Shown: positions 7,768 to 17,887 of the stretch, in pieces | How the letters are laid out: the number at the start of each line of letters is the position of its first letter | How positions within the stretch are numbered: the stretch's first letter is position 1 | From: Planctomycetota bacterium | GTDB taxonomy: Bacteria; Planctomycetota; Phycisphaerae; UBA1845; Fen-1342 | Assembly (NCBI GenBank): GCA_018814045.1 | Contig: JAHJAR010000023.1 | Span: forward strand, 1-34,552 | Length of the DNA stretch: 34,552 nucleotides | Reading direction: 5' to 3' | Position numbers and translations under genes: made by a program | Notes under the pieces: generated by a model | Databases searched by the model: none | Told to the model about the DNA's origin: nothing | What the model saw: the letters and a program-made list of their open reading frames with translations, nothing else

Positions 7768-8310
7768 TTAGGCCATGTTTGCCAGCCGGTCGGCGACGCT
7801 CTTGGCGACCGCATGATCGTCCGGACTGAAGAACACGAACTGCACGCCCGTGATGGTCTCGTGCTTGCGGAGGAAGTCAGTGGTCGTGCGGAGGGCCGTC
7901 TCGGTCGCGTCGGCGAAGGGGTACCCGAAGACCCCGGTACTGATGGCGGGGAACGCAACCGTGCGCAGACCGTGCTTGACCGCCACGGTCAGCGACCGGC
8001 GGTAGCACGACTCCAGTTGCTCGGGTTCACCGTGCTGCCCGTCTCGATAGACCGGCCCAACAGTGTGGATGATGTACCGGGCGGGCAGGTTGAAACCCGG
8101 CGTGATCTTGGCATCACCCGTGTCGCAGCCGCCAAGCGCGCGGCAGGCGGCCTGGAGCTCCGCATGGCCGGCGGCGCGGTGAATGGCTCCGTCGACGCCG
8201 CCGCCGCCCGCCAGTTGCGAATTCGCCGCGTTCACGATTGCATCCACGTCCAGGGCCGTGATGTCCCCTTGTAGCAGCCGGATTTTCTGCCAAACGTCGG
8301 CGGCGGTCAC
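7768..8310 (-). CDS. Macro domain protein, probable O-acetyl-ADP-ribose deacetylase / ADP-ribose hydrolase
   Basis: Macro domains bind ADP-ribose. The stand-alone bacterial ones remove ADP-ribose from proteins or the acetyl group from O-acetyl-ADP-ribose. The 180-residue product is almost only the domain: [21 protein letters not shown], with the catalytic-type Asn; [14 protein letters not shown], the glycine loop; [10 protein letters not shown]; and [13 protein letters not shown], the phosphate loop, near the C-terminal half. All hallmark motifs of the MacroD/YmdB class are present. The start chosen is GTG at 8310, just before the domain; the frame stays open upstream but there overlaps the divergent gene. 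There is no obvious partner gene such as a sirtuin or ADP-ribosyltransferase in the window. Confidence 0.9.
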   Translation of the reverse strand: MTAADVWQKIRLLQGDITALDVDAIVNAANSQLAGGGGVDGAIHRAAGHAELQAACRALGGCDTGDAKITPGFNLPARYIIHTVGPVYRDGQHGEPEQLESCYRRSLTVAVKHGLRTVAFPAISTGVFGYPFADATETALRTTTDFLRKHETITGVQFVFFSPDDHAVAKSVADRLANMA

Positions 8311-8401
8311 GTGTCTAATCCCACAAGAAAAGGTGCGCGCCGGTTGCCCGGCGTTGTACAATAGCGCAACGGTGGCCCACGGACAAGCCAGGAGAAGAGT
8401 T

Positions 8402-10666
8402 ATGTCAAGGTCGCTCCTGCGCGCGAGCCTGATGGCCGTGCTAGTCGTCGTGACCCCCGCAACCGCCCAGTTCGCCTCGGTGTCTGTTGAGCCGGAGTAT
8501 GAAGCCCTCGTCGCGGACGTTGCGCCCTCGCGCCTGCTGGCCGGGGTCCGCGAGTATCCGCCGCGCATGATGCGCGCCCTGTTGACCCTCTCGCAGCAGC
8601 CACTGGTCTTGCGGCAGTTGGCTGATGAGCCGGAACTGCTTGAGAACCCGGAGAAGATCAGTCCGCCGGTAGCGACCGACGTCCTCGCCGCAATCAGAGA
8701 GCTGCGCGCAATGCCGGGGGCGATCATGGTGGCGGCCAGCTATCCGCTGGAACTCAAGGCCCTGCGCCAATTGTACGCCGAGGCACCGGAGGGCGCCGAA
8801 GAGCGGCTGATTCAGCTTCTGTTGGCGTACGAACGCGCCGAGCTGGAGGGCGTAATCGCGTGGCAGGCAGCCCTGCAAAACGCGCCAGCGGCGTTGGATG
8901 AGTACCGCGAGTTGCTGAGCCGTTTCTGCCGGAGCCAACTCGAAGTGTACGCCGACTTCCCGTGCGTGCGGGTCAAGGACGCCGCGTACTACCGCGCCTG
9001 TGTGCCGAACGAAGCGATAATGCAGTACGCCGCCGAGTTCGGGAGCCAACCTGCGTTATGGCCGCTGCTCGAACGTTGGTGGACGGACCACGCCCCGGAA
9101 TCCGTTGACGAACGGGCGCTCGCGTCTGATGCGCCCGCTGCGCCGTTGGCGGTCCCGGGCGGTGTTCTGGCTCTCCAACCGTCAGAAACGCGGGCCAACA
9201 TGTGGGAGCCGGTTGGCCGTCCGATTTCCGATTCGGTGGACCTGGTCCCGGTGATCATGCAGCCCCCGCTCGACCAGCCGCCCGCCGCCCGCCAGGCTCA
9301 TGCGGTCGCCGAACACGCCCGGTTGTGGGCTCCGCCGGAGACGGCGCAAGAGATCGAGTACGTGGAGCAACCCGCCCCCATCGTTGAGTCGGGGGAACTC
9401 GTCACGGAGCCAGTCTCGGACCTCATCGTCTCGTCAACACCCGCGGTCGACACGACGACTCGGCGCGAGTACATCGTCGCGCCGACACCCGAGCCGGTGG
9501 TGGAATACCGCTACATTGAACAGCCGACGTACGAAACCTACCGTGTCTGCGACTACTACCAGGAGCCCTACCGCTACGTTGAGGTTCCCACCTCGTATAG
9601 CGTCTACTACGGCCCACTGGTCTCCTTCTACTGCGGCTATCCCCGGAGTTGGCCGCTGTTTCGAGCACACCCGTGCGACCTCGTGCGGCCGGACGTGTGC
9701 TACGACTACCGGCGTTACCGTAGCGGGGCCGGGATTCACGTGTCGTATCGTGGAGGCCGCACCAACGTGAATCTCCATTGCGGGAGCGGCACAAGCTACT
9801 ATGACTACGCGGTGCGGCGTCACGACTCCACGCACGGCTACACACGCAGCGACGATCGCACCGTCTACCGCCGTTCACCATCCACGGTGCGGCACCGCGG
9901 CACCTACAGCCGCGGCCCGACGACGCGCCGGCCAGCTCCGAGCCCGACCTACACCGTGCCCCACCGATCGATTCCTGAGACAACCAGCGCGCGGCACACG
10001 GCGGCACACGCCATCTCGACACAGCGGATCGCTCCGCCCCGAACGGTTTCCCGCTCAACACCCGCCGTCAGCGACCGCCACCGCACTGGCTTCGGCGACC
10101 GCCAGCCACAATCATCAGGATCACGCGGCGTGATCACGTCGCGACAACCGCAAAGTGGCGGGCAACGCCCAGAGGGTACGATTCGACGCGGCGGCAGCCG
10201 ACCGGGCACGGAGGTCCGTACAATCACCCCCAACCGCCGTAGCGTTGGCAGTTCGCCGCGCCGCAGTGCGACGACTGGCGCGCCAGCCGTACGACCACAG
10301 TCGACCAGCGGGCGCTCCACGTCTCCGTCGTTCCGGCGCGCGACGTCTTCAACGCCGCGCACTAGTGGGAGCGCGATTCGCCCAACGCGGTCCACAACAT
10401 CGACCCGGCCCAACCCGGGCGTTTCGACGCGGACCAACCGTTCTACGCCACGGGCGACAATCTCGCGCAGCAGCAGTCCGGGTCGCTCTTCGCGACCTTC
10501 GGTGACACGCTCCAGCTCGCCCCGCGTTGGTCCCAGCCGCAACGCGACAGCGGGTCGCCGTACGGCTGTTAGCCGCGGCGGGGTGGCATTCAAGCGCGGC
10601 CAGAGCGGTAATCCGGTCCAGATTCGTGGACGGTCGGCGTCGAACTCACGCAACCAGCGGCCCTGA
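8402..10666 (+). CDS. Secreted protein of unknown function with Tyr-rich middle and long Arg/Ser/Thr-rich tail
   Basis: The product is about 754 residues and I do not recognise a family. A signal peptide is clear ([22 protein letters not shown]). Residues ~25-240 are alpha-helical and contain [20 protein letters not shown], which slightly recalls the DUF3300 family (ATYPLE motif). Residues ~240-370 are Pro/Glu-rich. About 365-450 is strikingly Tyr-rich ([27 protein letters not shown]), with paired Cys. The last ~270 residues are low complexity, full of Ser, Thr, Arg and Pro, and strongly basic. The start has AGGAGAAG just upstream of the ATG at 8402. It is divergent from the macro-domain gene with a 91-bp gap, and TACAAT at 8357-8362 could be its -10 box. 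A cell-surface or extracellular-matrix role is a guess. Confidence 0.75.
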   Translation: MSRSLLRASLMAVLVVVTPATAQFASVSVEPEYEALVADVAPSRLLAGVREYPPRMMRALLTLSQQPLVLRQLADEPELLENPEKISPPVATDVLAAIRELRAMPGAIMVAASYPLELKALRQLYAEAPEGAEERLIQLLLAYERAELEGVIAWQAALQNAPAALDEYRELLSRFCRSQLEVYADFPCVRVKDAAYYRACVPNEAIMQYAAEFGSQPALWPLLERWWTDHAPESVDERALASDAPAAPLAVPGGVLALQPSETRANMWEPVGRPISDSVDLVPVIMQPPLDQPPAARQAHAVAEHARLWAPPETAQEIEYVEQPAPIVESGELVTEPVSDLIVSSTPAVDTTTRREYIVAPTPEPVVEYRYIEQPTYETYRVCDYYQEPYRYVEVPTSYSVYYGPLVSFYCGYPRSWPLFRAHPCDLVRPDVCYDYRRYRSGAGIHVSYRGGRTNVNLHCGSGTSYYDYAVRRHDSTHGYTRSDDRTVYRRSPSTVRHRGTYSRGPTTRRPAPSPTYTVPHRSIPETTSARHTAAHAISTQRIAPPRTVSRSTPAVSDRHRTGFGDRQPQSSGSRGVITSRQPQSGGQRPEGTIRRGGSRPGTEVRTITPNRRSVGSSPRRSATTGAPAVRPQSTSGRSTSPSFRRATSSTPRTSGSAIRPTRSTTSTRPNPGVSTRTNRSTPRATISRSSSPGRSSRPSVTRSSSPRVGPSRNATAGRRTAVSRGGVAFKRGQSGNPVQIRGRSASNSRNQRP

Positions 10667-10807
10667 ATGACCGTGCGCCAATCGGCAACATCGAGGAGTC
10701 ACGGACTTTGGCCCGCGCGGCCATACGTCCGAACGACTTTCGCAAGATTGCGCCCGGTGATCTAGTGGCCAGATGACGATCCACCCCCGGCGGCGTACCA
10801 TGCGGAC

Positions 10808-13585
10808 ATGCCACGCTCGCTCTACCTGATCGACGGACATGCCCAGATCTACCGTGCGTATTACGCCCGCGTGGGAGAGCTGACCGCGCCAAGTGGCGAG
10901 CCAACCCGGGCTACATACGTCTTCTACCAGATGCTGCTGAATCTCGTGCGTGACCGCGCGCCGGACTACCTGGCGATGACGCTGGATGTCTCAGACGAGA
11001 CGGTGTTTCGCAAGCAGATCTACCCGGACTACAAGGCCCACCGCGATCCACCCCCCGAAGACCTGCCGCCGCAGGCGGAGCGAATCGTCCAGATCCTCAC
11101 CGCCGTCGGAATGCCCATCCTGCGGATGGAGAGCTTCGAGGCGGATGACATCATGGCAACCCTGGCGGCGCGCCTCGCGCCGGAAGATCTGCACGTTTAC
11201 CTGGTCAGCCGCGACAAGGACCTCGAACAACTACTCTCCGATCGCGTGTCCCTGTACGATCCAATCAAGGACGAAGTCATCACGCCCGATTCGCTCTACG
11301 AAGCGAAGGGCTGGCACCCCGCGCAGGCCATCGACGCCCAGGCCCTCACCGGCGACAGTGTCGACAATGTGCCCGGCGTGCCCGGCATCGGACCAAAAAC
11401 CGCGGCCAAGCTCTTGCAGAAATACGGCTCCGCGCACGGCATCATCGCTAACGCCGACGAGCTCACGCCAAAGCAGCGTGAGAACGTATTAGCCTTCGTC
11501 CCGCGGCTCGCAATGACTCGTCAACTCCTTACGCTGCGCGACGACGTACCGATCGAATTCGACCTGCGGCAGGCCGACTGCACGCAACTGCACTGGCCGG
11601 CAGCGCGGCCGATCTTCGAAGAGTTGGGCTTCCTCCGGTTGATCGAGCAGTTGTCCGGCGGAGGCGCAGCGGCCGAGCATCCCGGGCCAGACGAGCGAAT
11701 AACTCAAACGCCGCGCGCAACCGAACCTGTTACGACCGCTTCCTCCGCCCCCCCCCCTGCTGCCGACCTGCATCAACCAGAGGGCGGCGACTACCGCCTC
11801 ATCAACACGCCGGCAGAATTCGAGGCGTTTGTGGTGGAGCTGGAGCAGCAGCCGGCGTTCGCCCTCGATACCGAGACGACCAGCGTCAACGCGATCGACG
11901 CGGACCTTGTCGGACTATCTTTTTCGTGGCGCGCGGGCACGGGGTACTACCTGCCGGTGCGGGCTGCGTTTGGCGAGGTGTTGCCGCTCGCTCTGGTGCA
12001 CCGCCACCTGGCCCCCGTGCTGGCCAACGAATCGAGCCTGAAGGTCGGTCAAAACCTGAAGTACGACCTGACCGTGCTGCGACAGGCCGGGCTGCCGGTC
12101 GCGGGCCCGTTGTTCGACACGATGATCGCGGCGTTCGTCGCCGATCCCGCCCGCGGCTCGTACAGCATGGACAAGCTGGTGGCTGCCCACCTCGGCCACA
12201 AGATGATCCCGATCAGCGATCTGATCGGCAAAGGCCGCCAGCAACTGACGATGGATCAGGTCCCATTAGACCACGCCACTGAATACGCCGCGGAAGACGC
12301 GGATTACACCTGGCGGCTGAAGGAACTCTTCGAGCCGCAACTGGCGCCGGGCGGGGTGGACCGGCTCTTCTATGACACCGAGATGCCGCTCGTCTCCGTG
12401 CTAACAGACATGGAACAGCACGGCATCAGCCTGGACAGCGCTTTCCTGCGCCAGATGGGCGGCGAATTGGCCGCCCGCATCGACCAGATTACGGGCGACG
12501 TTCAAGCGTTGGCCGCGACACCCTTCAACCTCGACTCGCCCAAGCAACTGGCGGAGATCCTGTTCGATGAGCTCGGATTCCGCGTCGTGAAGAAGACCAA
12601 GACCGGGCGCTCGACCGACGCCGAAACGCTGGAGATCCTGGCGGGTGAGACGGGGCATGCGCTGCCGGCCCTGGTCCTAGAATACCGCGAATTGCAGAAG
12701 CTGCGCAGCACGTACGTCAACGCGCTGCCGCTGGCCGTCAGCAAGCGAACCGGACGGATTCACACGAGCTATCACCAGACCGGAGCGGTCACCGGACGGC
12801 TCTCCAGCAGCGAGCCCAACCTCCAGAACATCCCCGTGCGCACCGAGCTCGGCCGGCAGATCCGGCGGGCCTTCGTGCCCCGCAGCAACGACGAGCTATT
12901 GATCGTGGCCGACTACTCACAAATCGAGCTGCGCGTGCTGGCCCATTTCTGCGAAGATGAAGCCCTGCTCGCCGCTTTCGCTGAAGATCGCGATATCCAC
13001 GCTTTCGTCGCCGCGCAGGTCAACGGCGTGCCGCTCGACGCAGTAACCAAAGCGATGCGCAGCCAGGCCAAGGCCGTCAACTTCGGGATCATCTACGGGC
13101 AGACCGCCTTCGGGCTGGCGCGCACAACGGGCATGGGCCGCAACGAGGCGCAGGCGTTTATCGACGACTATTTCCGGCGGTACGCGCGCATCCGCAGTTT
13201 CCTGGACCGCTGCAGCGCGGAAGCAAGACGCGACGGTTCCGTGCGCACAATCCTGGGGCGGCGGCGGCCCATCCCCAACATCTTGTCGTCCAATCGCACG
13301 GTCCGCATGCAAGCTGAGCGCCTCGCCGTCAACACCGTCATACAGGGTTCGGCGGCGGACCTGATCAAGATCGCCATGATTCGACTGCACCGCAGAATTC
13401 GGGAAGAGGGCCTGGCGCTGCGCATGCTGCTGCAAGTGCACGACGAGTTGGTGTGCGAGTCGCCGCGCGACGCTGTACCGCATCTCTCGCGCGTGATCGC
13501 CGAAGTGATGAGCGGGGCGATGGAGCTGCGCGTGCCGCTGAAGGTCGACGTTGAGAGCGGAGAAAACTGGCTGGACGCGAAGTAG
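10808..13585 (+). CDS. polA: DNA polymerase I
   Basis: Pol I fills gaps and removes RNA primers in replication and repair. The 925-residue length matches the E. coli enzyme (928). Domains in order: 5'-3' nuclease (starts SLYLIDGHAQIYRAYYA; GESFEADD-like FEADDIMATLA; GDSVDNVPGVPGIGPKTA), then a 3'-5' exonuclease with an intact set of metal ligands: DTE at 354-356, GQNLKYD, and YAAEDADY. The polymerase domain has motif A DYSQIELR at about 702, motif B RSQAKAVNFGIIYG from 751, and motif C VHDE with Asp at about 879. Proofreading is therefore predicted to be active, unlike in many bacterial Pol I enzymes that lost it. No Shine-Dalgarno is seen before the ATG. It is followed closely by convergent tyrA. 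Confidence 0.98.
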   Translation: MPRSLYLIDGHAQIYRAYYARVGELTAPSGEPTRATYVFYQMLLNLVRDRAPDYLAMTLDVSDETVFRKQIYPDYKAHRDPPPEDLPPQAERIVQILTAVGMPILRMESFEADDIMATLAARLAPEDLHVYLVSRDKDLEQLLSDRVSLYDPIKDEVITPDSLYEAKGWHPAQAIDAQALTGDSVDNVPGVPGIGPKTAAKLLQKYGSAHGIIANADELTPKQRENVLAFVPRLAMTRQLLTLRDDVPIEFDLRQADCTQLHWPAARPIFEELGFLRLIEQLSGGGAAAEHPGPDERITQTPRATEPVTTASSAPPPAADLHQPEGGDYRLINTPAEFEAFVVELEQQPAFALDTETTSVNAIDADLVGLSFSWRAGTGYYLPVRAAFGEVLPLALVHRHLAPVLANESSLKVGQNLKYDLTVLRQAGLPVAGPLFDTMIAAFVADPARGSYSMDKLVAAHLGHKMIPISDLIGKGRQQLTMDQVPLDHATEYAAEDADYTWRLKELFEPQLAPGGVDRLFYDTEMPLVSVLTDMEQHGISLDSAFLRQMGGELAARIDQITGDVQALAATPFNLDSPKQLAEILFDELGFRVVKKTKTGRSTDAETLEILAGETGHALPALVLEYRELQKLRSTYVNALPLAVSKRTGRIHTSYHQTGAVTGRLSSSEPNLQNIPVRTELGRQIRRAFVPRSNDELLIVADYSQIELRVLAHFCEDEALLAAFAEDRDIHAFVAAQVNGVPLDAVTKAMRSQAKAVNFGIIYGQTAFGLARTTGMGRNEAQAFIDDYFRRYARIRSFLDRCSAEARRDGSVRTILGRRRPIPNILSSNRTVRMQAERLAVNTVIQGSAADLIKIAMIRLHRRIREEGLALRMLLQVHDELVCESPRDAVPHLSRVIAEVMSGAMELRVPLKVDVESGENWLDAK

Positions 13586-13596
13586 GCCCGCCCCGT

Positions 13597-14754
13597 TCAG
13601 TCGCGCTCGACCAGGCGATCGATCAGGAAGTCCGATTGGTGCAGAGCTCGGTCGGTATAGTCGCCAAACAGGGCGTGCACCTGCTCATAGACGGCCTGGA
13701 AAGCCTTGTGATCATGACGGGCTGCGATGGCGCGCATCTCCTCGGCGGCCTTCACGAACGCCGCGGTCACCTCCGGCGTTGCGGGATTCGACATCTGTAT
13801 CGACGCGTACAGGTCCGGGGACTGGGCGAAGTGACGAGCCGTCATCAGCAGTTCCATGCGGTAAATGGGAGAGGTGAATTCGAGTGTCTGCTCGATCTCG
13901 ACGCCCAGGTCGGCCAACGTCCGTCCCATCACCTCGGTCGCGAAGTGCACCAGCACCTGTACGATCGCCATGGTCCGGTCATGATCCTCGGCTGTGGCTT
14001 CTTTGATGCTCAGGCCGCGGGCGTGAAACATACGCCGGGCCCAGTCGAACCAGGCGTCCCCGCGCCCGCGCGTCAACACGATGCGTTGTCCCTGCAACGA
14101 GTGCACCGACGGCCCGAACAGCGGATGCGTGCCAACCACACTGGCCGATGTGGACTCCAGCATCGCCTGCATGGGAGCGGTCTTGATCGACGTTATGTCC
14201 ATCATGAGCGCTTCGGGCCGTACCAGCGGACCGAGTTGACGAATCACGTCCTCGGTGACGCCGATCGGCACGCTGATGAGCACCACATCGGCCAGGCGGG
14301 CGGCCTCTGTGGACGTGATGCGCGTGTTGGTATCAGCAACGATGACGGCGTGCCCGAGGTCGCCAAACAACTCCGCCATGCAGCGCCCCATCCCCCCTTG
14401 GCCGCCGATGACCGCAACCGTGCGCGGTTCCAGGTCGAGCGGCACTTCCGCCTTCAGGGCCGCCTGTCGATCTCGGCTACCCCACAGAATCAGGCGGAAC
14501 ATGCTCTCCACCAACTCGGGCGAGAGTCCCAGCGCTTGTGCCCGCTGTCGGCGATCGTGCAGCAGCTCTCGTTCGCGCTGGTGGTCCCGAATCGCCAGTG
14601 CGTGGGCCCGCTTGTGCTCGGCCACTTCCGCGACCAGGCCATTGCGCCGCGCCAGAAGCTGGAGAATCTCGCGATCCAGCGCATCGATCATCACCCGCAG
14701 CACTTCCAGCGGGCGGAACGTCACGCTATCAGAGGCGGATTGACGGGAGTCCAT
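13597..14754 (-). CDS. tyrA: Bifunctional chorismate mutase / prephenate dehydrogenase (T-protein)
   Basis: It converts chorismate to prephenate and then to 4-hydroxyphenylpyruvate on the way to tyrosine. The 385-residue product has the E. coli T-protein architecture throughout. An AroQ chorismate mutase helix bundle covers about 15-95 (VMIDALDREILQLLARRNGL, EHKRAH, RERELL). A Rossmann fold follows with VAVIGGQGGMGR at 114-124, VLISVPIGVTEDVI and THPLFGP. The C-terminal dehydrogenase part ends with HFAQSPDLYASIQMSNP and FGDYTDR. The ATG at 14754 is used; an in-frame TTG three codons earlier is less likely. It faces aroC across a 274-bp gap, so two chorismate-linked steps share one control region. 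I see no attenuator or TyrR-like box there. Confidence 0.95.
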   Translation of the reverse strand: MDSRQSASDSVTFRPLEVLRVMIDALDREILQLLARRNGLVAEVAEHKRAHALAIRDHQRERELLHDRRQRAQALGLSPELVESMFRLILWGSRDRQAALKAEVPLDLEPRTVAVIGGQGGMGRCMAELFGDLGHAVIVADTNTRITSTEAARLADVVLISVPIGVTEDVIRQLGPLVRPEALMMDITSIKTAPMQAMLESTSASVVGTHPLFGPSVHSLQGQRIVLTRGRGDAWFDWARRMFHARGLSIKEATAEDHDRTMAIVQVLVHFATEVMGRTLADLGVEIEQTLEFTSPIYRMELLMTARHFAQSPDLYASIQMSNPATPEVTAAFVKAAEEMRAIAARHDHKAFQAVYEQVHALFGDYTDRALHQSDFLIDRLVERD

Positions 14755-15028
14755 CGTGGTCAACCGAGTTGTCGGCCAGATCGGCGGGGCCGCGGCGAAT
14801 CACCCTACCTGACACGACAATCCGAGGCTGCAAAGCGTGCGACGCGAGACCAACTCTCCCGCCGACACGAGCGGCACCTTTCGGCATTTTATCGTCCGTC
14901 GGTCAGGCGTCGCTTGAATCGCGCGCGGACGGCGGCCCGCACACACCGGTTCCGCACCACCGCCTCGCTTGATACGATGTCAGCACTCCCGCACGGTCGC
15001 CGCGGGAGTATGGGTCGCAGGAGAACAC

Positions 15029-16195
15029 ATGCCACATCTGACCTACCACACCGCCGGCGAATCGCACGGCCAAGCCCTGACCGTCCTGATCGAAGGACTA
15101 CCGGCCGGTCTAAAGCTCGATCTCGACGTTGTCAATGCCGAGCTGCGGCGGCGCCAGGGCGGCCATGGGCGCGGCGGACGGATGAAGCTCGAGCAGGATG
15201 TAGCCTGCATTCTCAGCGGAGTGCGGCGCGGTACGACGATCGGCTCGCCGCTCGTCGTGCAATTGCCAAACCGGGATTTCCGGATCGACACGGCCAAGGC
15301 GGTGCAGCGACCGCGGCCAGGCCACGCCGATCTGGCCGGGAGCCTCAAATGGCTGACTACCGACTGCCGCGAGACGCTGGAGCGGGCCTCGGCGCGCGAG
15401 ACGGCCGCGCGCGTCGCCGCCGGGGCGCTGGCACGCAGCCTGTTGCGCGAGTTTGGCGTGCAGTGCCTGGGTTTTGTGGTGAGGATCGGCCAAGTCACGG
15501 CGCGGGTCGAAGACGACGTCCAGCCGGATGAACTGCGTGCCGCGCGCGACGCTAACGACTGGTGCACGCCCAATGCCACCGTTACACCAGACATGACAGC
15601 GGCCATCGATGCGGCGAAGCAGGCCGGTGACACACTCGGAGGCGTGGTCGAAGTCCGCGCGTATGGGCTGCCGCCGGGGCTGGGCTCGTGTATGAGCTGG
15701 CAGCAAAAACTGGACGGGCGGCTGATGCAGGCGGTCGGGTCTATTCAGGCGATCAAGGGCGTCGAGGTCGGTCTGGGTTTCGAGGCGGCGTGCCGGCCGG
15801 GCAGTGAAGTTCATGATGCGATCCACTTTGACCCCGCGCAGCGCAACACGGCGAACTTCGGTTTCGCCCGACCAACCAACCGGGCCGGCGGAATCGAAGG
15901 AGGCATGACCAACGGGCACACGCTCGTCATCCGGGCAGCGATGAAGCCAATCAGCACGCTCGCACGCGGCATGGACAGCGTCAATCTGGCAACCCTGCAA
16001 ACAGAGCGCAGCGACTACGAACGCAGCGACATCTGCGCCGTGCCAGCCGCCAGCGTGGTGGCGGAAAACGTGGTGGCGTTCGAGATCGCGCGGGCCTGGA
16101 TGGACAAGTTCGCCGGCGACACGCTGCGCGAAGTCCGCGCCGCCTACGACTTCTACGCCGCCACGATCCGCAACCTCCCCGAGACGCACACCTAG
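15029..16195 (+). CDS. aroC: Chorismate synthase
   Basis: It catalyses the last shikimate-pathway step, EPSP to chorismate, with reduced FMN. The 388-residue product starts MPHLTYHTAGESHGQALTVLI, carrying the GESHG signature. It continues with RRQGGHGRGGRMKLEQD, SGVRRGTTIGSPL and RPGHADLAGSLKW. It also has ERASARETAARVAAGALA, and near the C-terminus NRAGGIEGGMTNGHTLVIRAAMKP. AGGAG precedes the ATG at ideal spacing, so the start is firm. It is divergent from tyrA, the next user of chorismate. Palindrome copy 2 lies just after the stop, between aroC and the convergent permease gene. Confidence 0.98.
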   Translation: MPHLTYHTAGESHGQALTVLIEGLPAGLKLDLDVVNAELRRRQGGHGRGGRMKLEQDVACILSGVRRGTTIGSPLVVQLPNRDFRIDTAKAVQRPRPGHADLAGSLKWLTTDCRETLERASARETAARVAAGALARSLLREFGVQCLGFVVRIGQVTARVEDDVQPDELRAARDANDWCTPNATVTPDMTAAIDAAKQAGDTLGGVVEVRAYGLPPGLGSCMSWQQKLDGRLMQAVGSIQAIKGVEVGLGFEAACRPGSEVHDAIHFDPAQRNTANFGFARPTNRAGGIEGGMTNGHTLVIRAAMKPISTLARGMDSVNLATLQTERSDYERSDICAVPAASVVAENVVAFEIARAWMDKFAGDTLREVRAAYDFYAATIRNLPETHT

Positions 16196-16224
16196 CGCAG
16201 TTTCTCGCGCTGCTTGCGTCTTAC

Positions 16225-16293
16225 CCGAGCCGCGACCGTCAGGGAACGGTGTCCTTCGTGCGCAACGACCGCTTCCTCACGGGCGCGGCTCGG
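16225..16293. repeat. Dispersed palindrome family A, copy 2
   Basis: The left arm begins CCGAGCCGCGACCGTCAGGG and the right arm ends CCTCACGGGCGCGGCTCGG. The arms pair over about 26 positions with four mismatches. The loop (GTGTCCTTCGTGCGCAAC) differs from the loops of the other copies. It lies between convergent genes and could serve as a terminator for both. Confidence 0.85.
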
Positions 16294-16355
16294 TTCAGGA
16301 GTGACGCTCCACCTTTGGTCGGGTGCCCCATGGCCTTAGCAGTGGGTGGCACCAA

Positions 16356-17750
16356 TCAGGTGACATCGGTGCGCGCCGCCGAGGTCCTCAGTTCTTGCGC
16401 GTGGGCCTCACGGGCCAGGGCGGCCCGCCGATCGGCGCGGTAGAGCCGGCGGAACATGATGTGCGATATCAGGGCGAGGCCGCCCGCGATGGCGAATGAC
16501 CCCCAGCCAAAAATGTGGTGGGTCGCCAGGCCGACGAAAGGCAACACCAGGCCACGTACGCCCGTAAGCCCCACGTGGATGCCCATGTAGAGGTTTCCCT
16601 GGTGCTCGCCGGCGAAGTGCAGATGGCCGAGGTTCCAGGCGATTGCCCCGCCGCCGCGGGCCACGCCGTTCAGAATGCGTCCCACGAGCAGCAGCGGAAT
16701 CGCCACCCCGAGCGCCGCTGCGCCGTTGACGCTGATGATGGCCATCGAGGCAATTATGCAACTGTACGAACCGAGCCAAAAGGCGCTGTTGTACACGCGA
16801 AAGCGCAGCACGCCGACGCGATCGAAGAACCGCGCCCAGTGGCGAATCGTCACGAGTAGCAGGATGATGGGCACCTGGTACATCAGCAGATTCGGAATGA
16901 AGTACTTTTTCGCGAACAGCTCTTTGGTCAGCACGACGATCAGCACGGGATCGACCATGAAATTGGACGAGCCGAGCAGAAACTGAGCGAGCATGTAGCG
17001 GGCAAAAACACGGTCGCGGCGGAGAATCGCGGTCGCTTCGCGCAGGCCGCTCCACAGGCCGGGTGGCAGGCCGCCGTTGGCCGTGCTCTCACGTTCCAGG
17101 TGGGCGCGTAGGCGCAGCAACTCATGCTTCTCGCCGCGCATGCGCAGGCGACGTATCGGCAGCAGAGAAATCAGTCCCAACAGCGCCACTGCCGGGTAAA
17201 CCACGCGATAGTATCGGGCCTGGCGGTCAAACAGCAGGGCCAGCGCCGCACTGGTCATCAGGGCCATCATGAACTGCAGCGTTTGTAGTCGGCCCGCGAT
17301 CTGTGCCCGCTGCGACTGCGGGTAGTTGATCTGCCAGACGCTGGTACGCAGCGTGATCAGCCCGGAAATGAAAAAGTGCGTTACCGCCAGTTGACCGGCG
17401 AAGCACCAGCCGCTCCACGGCCTCCAATCGTGCGGGGTGAAGGCGATCGACAGCACGCTGAGCAATACGCACGTGCAAAGCAGCAGGAACGTCGGTCGGC
17501 GCCGGCGACCACGAAGCACTATCCCCCAGACCACGTTCAGGACGTTGGCGAGCAGCGGGATCGCCCACACCAGCGTCGTCAGCAGCTTCGAGCCGCCGAA
17601 GGTGTTCGAGACCACGATGCTCGCGGTATTGCCCTCGATCGCTCCGAAAACGACGGCCCACAACACCATGTGTTGCAGCTCGAAGCAGTAGTTCGGCCGC
17701 GTCATGAGGGGAAGGTCGTCGGTGCGAAGAAAGTCGAGGATACGCCGCAT
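16356..17750 (-). CDS. MFS-like permease
   Basis: The product is about 464 residues with roughly twelve hydrophobic segments in two halves. A basic cytoplasmic loop separates them (RRLRMRGEKHELLRLRAHLERES, near 215-235). The start region reads MRRILDFLRTDDLPLMTRPNY, then a first helix MVLWAVVFGAIEGNTASIVV. The late segment GRILNGVARGGGAIAWNLGHLHFAGEHQGNLYMGIHVGLTGVRG, between helices 9 and 11, resembles MFS efflux members of planctomycetes and other groups. The substrate is unknown. The ATG at 17750 follows CAGGGT; an upstream in-frame GTG at 17768 is less likely. The stop is near palindrome copy 2, and the gene is divergent from tatA. Confidence 0.8.
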   Translation of the reverse strand: MRRILDFLRTDDLPLMTRPNYCFELQHMVLWAVVFGAIEGNTASIVVSNTFGGSKLLTTLVWAIPLLANVLNVVWGIVLRGRRRRPTFLLLCTCVLLSVLSIAFTPHDWRPWSGWCFAGQLAVTHFFISGLITLRTSVWQINYPQSQRAQIAGRLQTLQFMMALMTSAALALLFDRQARYYRVVYPAVALLGLISLLPIRRLRMRGEKHELLRLRAHLERESTANGGLPPGLWSGLREATAILRRDRVFARYMLAQFLLGSSNFMVDPVLIVVLTKELFAKKYFIPNLLMYQVPIILLLVTIRHWARFFDRVGVLRFRVYNSAFWLGSYSCIIASMAIISVNGAAALGVAIPLLLVGRILNGVARGGGAIAWNLGHLHFAGEHQGNLYMGIHVGLTGVRGLVLPFVGLATHHIFGWGSFAIAGGLALISHIMFRRLYRADRRAALAREAHAQELRTSAARTDVT

Positions 17751-17887
17751 GCGGAAACCCTGAAACACGCTATCATAGCGGCTGAAGCGCGGGCTGTGGA
17801 CCTGCCGGCGAAGAGTCCGGGGACGCCGCGTGCGTGGCTCCTTGGGCGTCCCGTTCCGCAGTGGGACAACGGCATGGGGGCGGCGTA

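Noticed and set aside
13636-15531. 631-codon open frame on the plus strand
   Set aside because: It is antisense to tyrA and out of frame with aroC; the translation is His/Arg/Gln-rich with no domain. Both real genes are certain.
15110-16189. 359-codon open frame on the minus strand
   Set aside because: It is the complement of aroC, whose protein matches its family along the whole length.
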